NCBI RefSeq assembly: GCF_010468565.1 | Contig: NZ_WUEG01000012.1 | Coordinates: forward strand, 1-64,000 | DNA length: 64,000 nt | Direction: 5' to 3' | Source: Allomuricauda sp. TY007 | Lineage (GTDB): Bacteria; Bacteroidota; Bacteroidia; Flavobacteriales; Flavobacteriaceae | Shown here: in pieces, positions 52,858 to 61,586 of the stretch | Layout of the letters: each line of letters opens with the position of its first letter | Numbering within the stretch: position 1 is the first letter of the stretch | Translations under genes and position numbers: made by a program | Notes under the pieces: generated by a model | Databases searched by the model: none | The model's input: only the letters and a program-made list of their open reading frames with translations | What the model was told of the DNA's origin: nothing

Positions 52858-54486
52858 TTATCCCAAAAAGGGGTATCTATAATCCTCTGGGGTCACAAAA
52901 GTCTCCTTGATCAATCTGGGGGATACCCATCTGAGAAGGTTCTGCATGGAACCTGCCTTGTCATTGGTTCCTGAAGCCCTTGCACCACCAAAAGGCTGCT
53001 GTCCCACAACGGCGCCCGTCGGTTTGTCGTTGATGTAGAAGTTCCCAGCGGCGTTCTGGAGTGCCTTTGTGGCCTGGTCGATGGAGTACCGGTCCCCGGA
53101 AAGTACGGCTCCGGTAAGCCCGTATTCCGATGTGCCGTCCACCAGTTTCAAAGTCTCGTCCCAATCCTCGTCCTGGTAGACATAAACAGTGACCACTGGG
53201 CCGAAGAGCTCAGTATACATGGTCTCGTACTGTGGGTCGGTGGTCAATATAACCGTAGGCTCCACAAAATACCCTATGGACTTGTCGTAATTGCCCCCTG
53301 CAATAATCTCGGCATTATCATCGGCCTTGGCTTGATCGATGTACTTGGCCAGTTTGTCGAAGGAGCCCTCGTGTATCACAGCGGTGATAAAGTTGCCCAT
53401 GTCCTCCGGGGAACCGGGCTTGTTGAAAGAGGCAATGTCCTTTTTTACCAATTCCAGAATCTCATCGGCAGTGGACTTGGGCAGATACACCCGTGATGCC
53501 GCACTGCATTTCTGCCCCTGGAACTCAAAGGCACCACGGCTGATCGCGGTCGCTACCTGTTGGGGTTTTGCGGTAGGATGTGCTAAGATAAAATCTTTGC
53601 CTCCCGTTTCACCAACAATCCGAGGATATGTCTTGTACTTATGGATGTTGTTCCCGATCTGTTTCCAAAGGTTCTTGAACACCGTGGTGGAGCCTGTAAA
53701 GTGGATTCCCGAGAAATAGGGGCTGTCCAGCACGGTGTCGGAAATCATGACGGGGTCGCCATAGACCACGTTGATCACGCCATCGGGCAGACCGGCCTCC
53801 TTGAGCACATCCACGATTACCTTGGCAGAATACACCTGGCTATCGCTCGGCTTCCATATGGCAACATTGCCCATCATGGCTGCACTGGTAGGGAGGTTCC
53901 CCGCAATGGCGGTAAAGTTGAAGGGTGTTATAGCGTATACGAAGCCTTCCAGTGGGCGGTATTCCACGCGGTTCCAGACCCCTTCGGAGGATTCGGGCTG
54001 TTCGCCATAGATCTGGGACATGTACTCCACATTAAAGCGTAAAAAGTCAACAATCTCACAGGCGGAATCAATCTCGGCCTGATAGATGTTCTTGGACTGG
54101 GCGAGCATGGTGGCAGCGTTCATCTTTTGGCGGTAGGGCCCCGCGATCAGGTCCGCAGCCTTGAGGAATACGGCGGCACGCTGTTCCCAAGTCAAATTGG
54201 ACCAAGCCTCCCTTGCCTCCAAGCTGTTGGCGATGGCCTTTTCCACATGCTTTTTTTCAGCAAGGTGATATTGCCCTATCACATGCTTGTGGTCGTGTGG
54301 AGGGGATAATGGCTTGGTGTTGCCCGTTTTTATCTCTTCGCTTCCAATGTAAAGAGGAATGTCCACATTGTCATTGTAAAACGCTTTGTATTGTTTTAGT
54401 ACTTCTTCTCGTTCGGGAGAGCCCGGAACGTAGGTTTTGACCGGCTCGTTAACGGCGGTCGGAACTTGAAAAAATCCTTTTCCCAT
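52858..54486 (-). CDS. pruA: L-glutamate gamma-semialdehyde (P5C) dehydrogenase
   Basis: 542 residues, the usual length of single-domain P5CDH. NAD-binding and catalytic motifs: FTGSTTVFKNLW, VGETGGKDF with the general-base Glu, FEFQGQKCSAASR with the nucleophilic Cys, and late FGGARASGTNDKAG. It oxidises glutamate semialdehyde to glutamate with NAD, completing proline breakdown begun by the convergent PRODH. A minus-strand TAACTTTG box at 54537-54530 is a plausible -7 element. The coding sequence is visibly richer in G+C at third positions than its neighbours, which may reflect codon optimisation for high expression. Confidence 0.95.
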   Translation of the reverse strand: MGKGFFQVPTAVNEPVKTYVPGSPEREEVLKQYKAFYNDNVDIPLYIGSEEIKTGNTKPLSPPHDHKHVIGQYHLAEKKHVEKAIANSLEAREAWSNLTWEQRAAVFLKAADLIAGPYRQKMNAATMLAQSKNIYQAEIDSACEIVDFLRFNVEYMSQIYGEQPESSEGVWNRVEYRPLEGFVYAITPFNFTAIAGNLPTSAAMMGNVAIWKPSDSQVYSAKVIVDVLKEAGLPDGVINVVYGDPVMISDTVLDSPYFSGIHFTGSTTVFKNLWKQIGNNIHKYKTYPRIVGETGGKDFILAHPTAKPQQVATAISRGAFEFQGQKCSAASRVYLPKSTADEILELVKKDIASFNKPGSPEDMGNFITAVIHEGSFDKLAKYIDQAKADDNAEIIAGGNYDKSIGYFVEPTVILTTDPQYETMYTELFGPVVTVYVYQDEDWDETLKLVDGTSEYGLTGAVLSGDRYSIDQATKALQNAAGNFYINDKPTGAVVGQQPFGGARASGTNDKAGSMQNLLRWVSPRLIKETFVTPEDYRYPFLG

Positions 54487-55205
54487 GTTTGTTTTAAATT
54501 AGTTTATAATATTTATTTCACAGTTGAAACAAAGTTACTAAATGGTACATCAAGTTTGAACTAAAGCAATCATTTCTTGTACGGGGATTTCTTGAGCGTG
54601 CAGTTGGGTTTAGAGATAAAATCAAACAAAAAAATGGAAATCAGTAATTTATAGGTTTAATCTATTGTTTTGGGAGTGTTTCAGTGGAGCCTGTGGGTTT
54701 CTATCCTGGAATGTAGTGTATGAAAAAGTTTGCTTTCTGTATATAAAAGTGCAAGACCACATGCAATTACCAATCTAGATACACCTTTACTTTGAAGGGA
54801 TAAATCTCGGTATGTGAACAGGATTCGTCAAAATATGCAATATGGTAATTTCACATTTTCCGGAAGCCCTTGGTATTCCACAAAATCAAGACAAATATGT
54901 GAAGCAAGTTGGGGATATGTACGTAACCGATGTTTATCATTCCTTATCCATAGAACGCTATAGGGTTACCGTGGAACTCATTGAACGGGTAAGGAGTTGC
55001 GAATAATCCCAAAGAAAATGAGGCAGACAAAAGGCAATGCGATGCCATGGCGGCCCGTGGATATTGGTTGACAACCCAAGCACGTGCATGAAAGTATCAA
55101 AAGCATTTTACAAGGGGAGGATTCTGGAAAAGAGGCATATAAGATTTTTTTATTAAATTTTGTTTCTCAATGATGATGTTGAAGAGTTGCTTTCGTAGAC
55201 CTATT
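54487..55205. other. Long spacer with one short ORF
   Basis: About 720 bases between the P5CDH and serine hydrolase genes. The first 60 bases hold the P5CDH promoter box (TAACTTTG, 54537-54530, minus). A short plus-strand ORF at 54842-55006 is listed separately; the in-frame codons after it (to about 55090) also look partly protein-like, so decayed coding DNA is possible. Nothing else is supported. Confidence 0.4.
54842..55006 (+). CDS. Hypothetical 54-residue ORF, possible gene remnant
   Basis: ATG at 54842, TAA at 55004-55006. The product has natural-looking composition (HFPEALGIPQNQDKYVKQ, DVYHSLSIERYRVTVELIE) with a predicted amphipathic C-terminal helix, no signal peptide and no membrane segment. 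I do not recognise a family. Stop codons just upstream (54815-54817) and the lack of a clear ribosome site leave open that it is a fragment of a lost gene. Confidence 0.3.
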   Translation: MVISHFPEALGIPQNQDKYVKQVGDMYVTDVYHSLSIERYRVTVELIERVRSCE

Positions 55206-56684
55206 TCACTTTTTGTATATCAACGAACCGGTCGATAGGGAATTTCCTTTAATATGAAAATTTCTGGATAGGACCCCGAGGTTGCTCGTGTAGCCACCCT
55301 GATCATTTCGGAATATTTTACCCTTTAATATCCCCCAATTAAAAACGTAGTGGTCACCTTCTTTGTGAATTTCAATGGTGGGCCAGTTTTCTGCATTGTG
55401 ATAGGTGCCCATGATTGCATCATTGAGGGTATTCACAGCTAGGATTTGGGAATCATCAGGATATGGGATGTCATCTTCTCTTTCAAAGCTTTTATTGAAC
55501 AAAGTTTTTTCACTCTTGAAAATATTGTCCGCCGGCAGCTCATTGATGAGGTTGTAGGCATAATTTGCCATCAAATGTGGTAACAGGTATGCTCTGTTAT
55601 CATTCGAAAAAGCAATGATTCCTACTTTCTTATCGGGCATAAAAGAGATATGAAAACTTATGCCTGCCAATCCTCCAAAACGCGTCAACATCTTGTTGTT
55701 TTGATATTCCGCAATATCCCAGCCCAAACTATAGCCAGACCTGTGATAGGTGAAATAGTTTTTGTCCTGATTTGTAGTTGAGGTATGAAGCTTCCCCCAC
55801 GAAGTATCGTTTAACAGCACATTATCTTGATCGATGTTTGCTGCCAACCATTTTGATAGATCATTGATTGTTGAAATAATCCCTCCAGAGGCGTGCATGG
55901 TAATGTCCGATTTGTAGAAACCTTTCTCGATAATGCCCCTTTCTTTTGTAACGGTCAATGATGGACGGATGTCCTTAAAAATAAAATCACTGACATTGGT
56001 ACTGGTATTTTCCATTTGTAAGGGTGTGAAAATATGTTCATTCATCAGTGCTTTCCAGGTCTTTCCTGTCATTTCTTCCGCAACCATTCCAGAGATAATC
56101 GGCCCAACGTTCGAATACCTATAATTACCAGAGGGGTCATAAAGAAAATCATTATTTAGGTCTTCAATTAATTCATCATTACCGCCGCTAAATCCTAAAA
56201 AAGCAGTTTTCCAGGTCATACTGGTGCTGAATGTACCATGAGTGTGGTTCAAAAGATTTTTTATAGCGATGTTCTGTGTCTCAATACTGTCACTATAATT
56301 CAGTTTGGGAAGATATTCTTGAAGGGAATTATTCAAATCCAATACATTCTCCTGCTCCAGTATTTTGAGTAAAGTTCCAGTAAAGGATTTTGTGCTGGAT
56401 GCAATATAAATAGGAGTATCGTTGTCCAAAGAGGATTCCTCACCTTTTAAAATTTCCCGATTCAATGTAAATGAATATGCCAAGCCGTTTTCGTCGACCA
56501 CGGCGAAGATGAAATCACCGTACATCCCCTTTTCCAAATAAATGTCCTCTACCTTGTTTGCAAATTGGGTTGAAAAACTCGGGTGTTTTTCCTTGAATTT
56601 GCTTGCGTTTTCTGGGGATACGTCTTTGCTTGTCCCACAGGCATAGGTTATAAGCAATAGTATTAATAAGAATAACAGTCTCAT
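55206..56684 (-). CDS. Class C beta-lactamase-like serine hydrolase, lipoprotein
   Basis: 492 residues; lipobox LLLITYAC (Cys16). The beta-lactamase/DD-peptidase fold follows: nucleophile Ser96 in the SxxK motif (ASSTKSF, Lys99), YxN in YRYSNVGP, and HASGG near 285 replacing the KTG box. A C-terminal extension of about 120 residues is predicted as a small beta domain. Relatives include D-aminopeptidases, esterases and penicillin-binding-protein-like enzymes, so the substrate is open; in this peptide-rich region an aminopeptidase is possible. Confidence 0.87.
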   Translation of the reverse strand: MRLLFLLILLLITYACGTSKDVSPENASKFKEKHPSFSTQFANKVEDIYLEKGMYGDFIFAVVDENGLAYSFTLNREILKGEESSLDNDTPIYIASSTKSFTGTLLKILEQENVLDLNNSLQEYLPKLNYSDSIETQNIAIKNLLNHTHGTFSTSMTWKTAFLGFSGGNDELIEDLNNDFLYDPSGNYRYSNVGPIISGMVAEEMTGKTWKALMNEHIFTPLQMENTSTNVSDFIFKDIRPSLTVTKERGIIEKGFYKSDITMHASGGIISTINDLSKWLAANIDQDNVLLNDTSWGKLHTSTTNQDKNYFTYHRSGYSLGWDIAEYQNNKMLTRFGGLAGISFHISFMPDKKVGIIAFSNDNRAYLLPHLMANYAYNLINELPADNIFKSEKTLFNKSFEREDDIPYPDDSQILAVNTLNDAIMGTYHNAENWPTIEIHKEGDHYVFNWGILKGKIFRNDQGGYTSNLGVLSRNFHIKGNSLSTGSLIYKK

Positions 56685-56783
56685 AAGTTGATTGTTTTTT
56701 GATGTAAAGGTTTTGACGAATAAACTCCCTGACAGGTTACATTTTTCTGTTAATCTGGGAACCCAAGGATGATTGCTTGGTTT

Positions 56784-57092
56784 TCAAATCTCTTCGAATA
56801 GGATTTCCTTGGGTTTGCGAACCTTTATTCTGAATTAGGCGTGGTCTTTCGCTGACCGATATCCGACCGGTGCTATTACTGCGGCATTCAACCCTTTTTG
56901 GTCTAGGCCTAAAATAGCGTTGAATTTATCTTGCTCAAACCCTTCCATGGGACAGGAATCAATTTTAAGGGCTGCACATGCTGTTAAAAGGTTGGAAAGC
57001 GCCAGATAGGTTTGTTTTTCGGACCAGCTTTGCCAAGCTGCATCTGATTTGACCGACAAACGTTCCTTGATTAAATTCCCGTAACTTGTCAA
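56784..57092 (-). pseudogene. Nitroreductase remnant (C-terminal half, in-frame stop)
   Basis: The readable 85 codons match the C-terminal half of an NfsB-type NAD(P)H nitroreductase (QTYLALSNLLTACAALKIDSCPMEGFE, GLDQKGLNAAVIAPVGYRSA). There is no N-terminal FMN-binding half upstream; the frame reaches a TAG at 57116-57114. After the TAA at 56837-56835 the same frame goes on for 16 codons, reading FRIKVRKPKEILFEEI and then TGA, which is the normal end of the family. So the gene has lost its 5' half and gained a nonsense codon. Confidence 0.8.
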
Positions 57093-57116
57093 TGTATAGA
57101 AATACGTTTCATACTA

Positions 57117-57611
57117 TTGGTTGTAGTTTACACCAAGGCCAGATGACTGAAAAGTGTATGATTTGATTGTTCTTTTACATCAACAAAAAAACAGTGGAAC
57201 AGTTTTGGATAACTTAACATAGGTTAAGAAATCAGTATGATGTTGTCACTTGCTCATGTAACGGGGCGGGTATTTTTTGTAGATACTGACTGTAATCAAA
57301 ACTTTTTCCTCACAACAATGGCTTGGGAAAAAACACAATCGGTAAAACAAAGATGGTACTTAAGATAATTTTTTATTTCTTGACTGTTTTGATTTGAATA
57401 AAAAACACGGATGGCAATCATTTTTTAGTTTTTGTATAGTATTTCTTACTTCCATAACATTGGCGAAAACATATATAAAGTTGTCGTTTATGTTTCTTGT
57501 ATTGTAATATTGAAAAGGAATTATTAATATGCCTTTTATCACGGGATTAATTTTGCAAGCAATGAAACCTGTTTCGTCCAAGATGGTTTCATAATATTTA
57601 AAAACAACAAA
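57117..57611. other. Spacer upstream of the esterase gene
   Basis: About 500 bases, AT-rich. The missing 5' half of the nitroreductase remnant should be here but is not recognisable. Long frames in this stretch (for example minus strand 57360-57581) are low in protein character. No clear promoter box was found before the esterase ATG at 57612. Confidence 0.3.
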
Positions 57612-58778
57612 ATGAACAAGTACATTATAGTATTACTTTTTATCTGTATGGGCATTGGTCAGGTCAAGTCCCAGGATACCGAACCCATCGTATTAGGTAC
57701 AAAGCATACGCTACACTCCAATATTTTGAATGAGAACAGAGGGTATTGGATCAGTCTGCCGGACTCATACAACGACAAACAATCATCCCACAAACGCTAC
57801 CCAGTGCTCATGGTTCTTGATGGGAACATACATTTTAAAAGTATAGCAGGGGTTGTAAATTATATGAGTTCCGATGCATACCGAAGTTGGAAAATTCCTG
57901 AGATGATCGTGGTGGGCGTTCAAAATGTAGATCGCAGAAGGGACTATACCCCCGATAAAATCATTACAGTAAGAGAGAACAATTCAGGAGGAGGAGAAAA
58001 GTTTCTGGGTTTTTTGGAAGATGAACTGATCCCTGAACTGGAAAATCAGTACCGAACCGAACCATATCGGATTCTTTTTGGACATTCTTTAAGTGCTCTA
58101 CTGGCGACTCATGCATACATGAAGAAAGAATCACTTTTTAGTGCTTTCATTGCCGTGGACCCCAGTTTAGGCACTTGGGATGTGGAAACCATGGATAAAA
58201 AGTTGGAAGCCGTCACCGATCAAACTTTTGAACGGTATTTTTATTTGGCCACGGCGAATTGGGGAAAGCGAAATATCAGAAACCGTGATCGTCATGTGAG
58301 ATTATATGAAGGGCTGAACAGCAAGTGTGAAGGTGCCTTCCCTGCCAAAATGCAGTATTTTGAAAATGAAAACCATGCTTCAGTGCCACCAATAGCTTTC
58401 TACAATGGAATTACGACCATTTTTGAGGGCTATGGTATTTCTTATCGCGATGTGGAAAGCAAGGATCAATTGACCCAACACTTCCAGTTACTTTCCAACC
58501 GACTTTCGTGGGACTTTAGGCCACCGGAGCAACTAGTCAATCAAATTGGCTATGCCATGCTCCGAAGCAGAAATGAAAAGAAAAAAGCATTGGATTTTTT
58601 TATCTTGAATACGCAAAATTTCCCCGGTTCATATAATGCCTTTGATAGTTTGGGTGAGGCTTATGAAATGCTTGGAGATAAGAAAAAGGCCATTAGCAAC
58701 TACGCAAAATCCCTTGAGCTGAATCCAGCCAATGAACACGCTAAAATGAAAATTTCAAGTCTGGAAAGGGGTGGATGA
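57612..58778 (+). CDS. Exported esterase (enterochelin-esterase/EstD-like) with C-terminal TPR
   Basis: 388 residues; signal peptide ends near QVKSQ. The alpha/beta hydrolase domain has YPVLMVLDGN, nucleophile Ser159 in LFGHSLSALLA, Asp in AVDPSLGTWD and a His in ENHASVP. Residues about 345-385 form one TPR (AFDSLGEAYEMLGDKKKAISNYAKSLELNP-like pattern). This Bacteroidota type is usually a periplasmic esterase of unknown substrate. It stands alone, convergent with the CocE-type gene. Confidence 0.85.
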   Translation: MNKYIIVLLFICMGIGQVKSQDTEPIVLGTKHTLHSNILNENRGYWISLPDSYNDKQSSHKRYPVLMVLDGNIHFKSIAGVVNYMSSDAYRSWKIPEMIVVGVQNVDRRRDYTPDKIITVRENNSGGGEKFLGFLEDELIPELENQYRTEPYRILFGHSLSALLATHAYMKKESLFSAFIAVDPSLGTWDVETMDKKLEAVTDQTFERYFYLATANWGKRNIRNRDRHVRLYEGLNSKCEGAFPAKMQYFENENHASVPPIAFYNGITTIFEGYGISYRDVESKDQLTQHFQLLSNRLSWDFRPPEQLVNQIGYAMLRSRNEKKKALDFFILNTQNFPGSYNAFDSLGEAYEMLGDKKKAISNYAKSLELNPANEHAKMKISSLERGG

Positions 58779-58964
58779 ACAAGTCAAGAACCCCACACTG
58801 TACATTTTTATCCAACCAAAGGCAAACTTGACCCAGCTAGAATGAAAAAACACATTACAATTATTCTGGTATCACCTTTATTTTTAACAAATTGAAACTT
58901 TATTCTTTTTTAAAGGAGGGATATACCCGAAAAAGTAAATTCCTTTTGTTTCTTATTCCTGTGT

Positions 58965-60779
58965 TTACTTTATCCTCACCGGAATATCCAAATAACTATC
59001 CCCGTACCACTTGATGACCAAAGGTTCGTTGGCATCAGCAATGGTCTCTTCACTGACATTTTTGCCCGTTCCATAGTTGATTTCCGTAAATGGCTCTTTG
59101 TTTCCGTTGATTACCACGATCAACCGACTGCCTTTTCGTATCTTTTTGGAGGTCATTCGGACAATACCGAAAGGAAGTTTGGTTTTTTTATGTGGTGTCA
59201 ACAACTCACGGTTTTCAAGGTCTTGGGCAAAACTGGCCCGAGCTTTGTACGGCAAGGTCAATGCAAAAAATTGACCATCGGGAGTCTGTTCATATAAGAC
59301 TATGGTATAATCAAAATCCCTCTTGTTGATGGACACCGATATTTCCCCTCCAAATGAACCGTTCAGTTCAAAATCGGTTTCAAAAGGCTCGCTGGCAAAG
59401 GAAAAACCATGTCCCACCATGAGGCTGTCCCCCACAATGGTTCTCCATCCACTGGAATTCCATGTGAGATTGCTTCGGTCGGAAAAATCAATCACCTGTT
59501 CCAAATAGGTATCGGGGTCTAGGGGTTGTTCGGAGAAGGTGTAATGTTCATCTTTTCCGTTGTTTCCAGTTCCAAACATAGATGCAAAAGCTAAACCCGA
59601 ACGCACATTTCCCAAATAATATTTGAGGGTATCATTGGCCATCTCACTCAGTGATGGAGCGTGGCCCCATATATTCGCCCCCATCACCTGATAGTTGATT
59701 TTGTCCCGCAATAGCTCAGGTTTGGGCTTTCCCTTAAGAATATGGTCAAACCAGTCAAAAATCAACTCAGTGATATCGATTTGGGCCACTGGATCTATAT
59801 CGTATCCAAAAATATGGTCGTCCGGTTTTTCCTGTGCCCCAAAATGGGTATAGGGACCAATGACCAGGTAGTGCTCTGCCTTTTTATTGTATTTGGTATG
59901 CTCTTTCAAATAATACTGGGTTCCGACCTGTCCGCCATCATAGTACCCAGTAGTGGCAAGTACGGGGATCTCGATGTGGGTGAACTCCTTCCTGTAAGGC
60001 ATCATCCCTTGCCAATAGGAATCATAGGCGGGATGCAACAAACGTTCTTTGAACTGCGGGTTGGGCAATCCGTCCAAACTATCCATGGAAGTGTAGGCCA
60101 CTCCCGTTTTGTACCATTTCATGTTCAGGTCGTGCCAACGTTGTCCGTTATAGTACAAAACGGTGTCCAAATATTTGTTATTGGCCACATAATGGTGCCA
60201 AGGATAGTGAAAGTTCCAATGAATCCCGTTTTCCATGGGCTCAGCGATTCCCGGTGCTGCAGCAACCGAGGGGACTATGGTTTTTAAGGCGGGATGTACC
60301 TTGTATTTTACTGCGGCCCATTGGGTGAAACCGACATAACTCCCCCCGTACATCCCTACTTTTTGGTTGCTCCAGTCCTGTTTACTGATCCAATCGATAA
60401 CTTGGTAGGTGTCGGTCGCCTCATGTTTATAGGGTACAATGGGATCGGGGCTCAGTCCTTTTCCACGAGTGTACGAAACAATGCCCACATACCCGTGGTC
60501 CGCTGCCATTTTTGCTCGGTCCAAGTCAGTTTTACGTGCATAGATGGTATGAAATAAAACGGCGGGGCCCGGTTCTTCCAACTCGGCGTTTCGGACTACA
60601 ATGGCATGGATTTTAGCCCCATCTGCTGTGGGAATCAAAACACTATCCTGAACTAGATATATTGTGTTATTTTCCGAAATGGTTCTAGGCACCTGAACTT
60701 TATTTTGCCCGGTACACGAAGCAAAAAATATAAGAACAGCAGCGATGCCAAAAATTAGTATAAGGAATGACTTGTTCAT
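58965..60779 (-). CDS. CocE/NonD-family hydrolase (S15 X-Pro dipeptidyl-peptidase-like), lipoprotein
   Basis: 604 residues from the ATG at 60779, preferred to 60821 because it gives a lipoprotein signal (FLILIFGIAAVLIFFASC). The alpha/beta domain has VGMYGGSYVGFTQW with the nucleophile Ser in GGSYVG, LATTGYYDGGQ (Asp region) and a His in GPYTHFG; the C-terminal third is the jelly-roll domain of the X-Pro DPP/CocE family (VSINKRDFDYTIVLYE, SRLIVVINGNKEP). Members are glutaryl-7-ACA acylases, cocaine esterases or Xaa-Pro dipeptidyl peptidases. The nearby proline genes make peptide hydrolysis attractive but not proven. Confidence 0.85.
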   Translation of the reverse strand: MNKSFLILIFGIAAVLIFFASCTGQNKVQVPRTISENNTIYLVQDSVLIPTADGAKIHAIVVRNAELEEPGPAVLFHTIYARKTDLDRAKMAADHGYVGIVSYTRGKGLSPDPIVPYKHEATDTYQVIDWISKQDWSNQKVGMYGGSYVGFTQWAAVKYKVHPALKTIVPSVAAAPGIAEPMENGIHWNFHYPWHHYVANNKYLDTVLYYNGQRWHDLNMKWYKTGVAYTSMDSLDGLPNPQFKERLLHPAYDSYWQGMMPYRKEFTHIEIPVLATTGYYDGGQVGTQYYLKEHTKYNKKAEHYLVIGPYTHFGAQEKPDDHIFGYDIDPVAQIDITELIFDWFDHILKGKPKPELLRDKINYQVMGANIWGHAPSLSEMANDTLKYYLGNVRSGLAFASMFGTGNNGKDEHYTFSEQPLDPDTYLEQVIDFSDRSNLTWNSSGWRTIVGDSLMVGHGFSFASEPFETDFELNGSFGGEISVSINKRDFDYTIVLYEQTPDGQFFALTLPYKARASFAQDLENRELLTPHKKTKLPFGIVRMTSKKIRKGSRLIVVINGNKEPFTEINYGTGKNVSEETIADANEPLVIKWYGDSYLDIPVRIK

Positions 60780-60866
60780 TTTGATTGATTTTAGGTTTAG
60801 GACATATCCGTCCATTAGCACTATGCTTTTACTATTTGCTTTTGATGTGATTGAATGTAATTTTGG

Positions 60867-61586
60867 CTACAAACTATTTCGTTTTTTGAAATTCACGGAT
60901 TGCCTGCTTGATAGATCAACAATTTCCCCAGTGGTCAATACGATTCGTAGTCTGTTATTAAAATAGGGGTGTATTTCCTTGATGCATTCCGTGTTGATGA
61001 TCTGACTTCTATTCGCTCTAAAAAATATTTTTGGGTCCAATCTTTCCTCCAATTGGTTCAGGGAACGTTTGATCATGGCTTTGTTATTTCCAAAATAGAG
61101 ACGGGCATAATTGTCCATGGACTCGATCAAACTTATTTTGTCCAAAGCAACAAAATAGACCTTCTCACCGTCCTTGATAAATATTTTTTGATGGCTGGCC
61201 AAGGGCTCCTTCCGCTCTTCTTGCTTTTTAAACTCCGACTTTACTTTTTCAATGGTTTTGGCAAAACGCTCTTCGCGTAACGGTTTTACCAAATAATCCA
61301 AGGCATTTACCTCAAAGGCCTGAACGGCATATTGGTCATAGGCAGTTGTGAACACTACTTCGGGAACGGTCCCTAACTCTTCCAACAAATCAAAACCTGA
61401 TTTTCCGGGCATGTGGATATCCAAAAAAATGATGTCAGGTTGTTCTTTTTCTATCAAGGCTTTGGCAACTTCCACATTGTTCGCTTCTCCAACTATGTTA
61501 AATTCCGGATAGTTTTCCAGTGCTCGTCGGACTTCTTCGCGGGCCAAGCGTTCATCATCAATGATCAATGTGGTGTAGGTGCTCAT
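60867..61586 (-). CDS. LytTR-type response regulator
   Basis: 239 residues: receiver domain (1-120) with acidic pair DDE at 10-12, phospho-acceptor Asp56 in FLDIHMP, Thr and Lys switch residues (VVFTTAYDQYAV, YLVKPL), then a LytTR DNA-binding domain (about 140-235: KIFIKDGEKVYFV, LISLIES-like strand, FFRANRSQIIN). Its start codon overlaps the stop of the sensor kinase gene by 4 bases. It probably controls genes near or far from here; no LytTR direct-repeat site was identified. Confidence 0.93.
   Translation of the reverse strand: MSTYTTLIIDDERLAREEVRRALENYPEFNIVGEANNVEVAKALIEKEQPDIIFLDIHMPGKSGFDLLEELGTVPEVVFTTAYDQYAVQAFEVNALDYLVKPLREERFAKTIEKVKSEFKKQEERKEPLASHQKIFIKDGEKVYFVALDKISLIESMDNYARLYFGNNKAMIKRSLNQLEERLDPKIFFRANRSQIINTECIKEIHPYFNNRLRIVLTTGEIVDLSSRQSVNFKKRNSL

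Noticed and set aside
57360..57581. 73-codon minus-strand ORF before the esterase
   Set aside because: AT-rich spacer, Asn/Ile/Lys-heavy composition and no continuity with the nitroreductase remnant; probably chance.
59742..60287. 181-codon plus-strand ORF opposite the CocE-type gene
   Set aside because: Antisense shadow of a recognised hydrolase gene.
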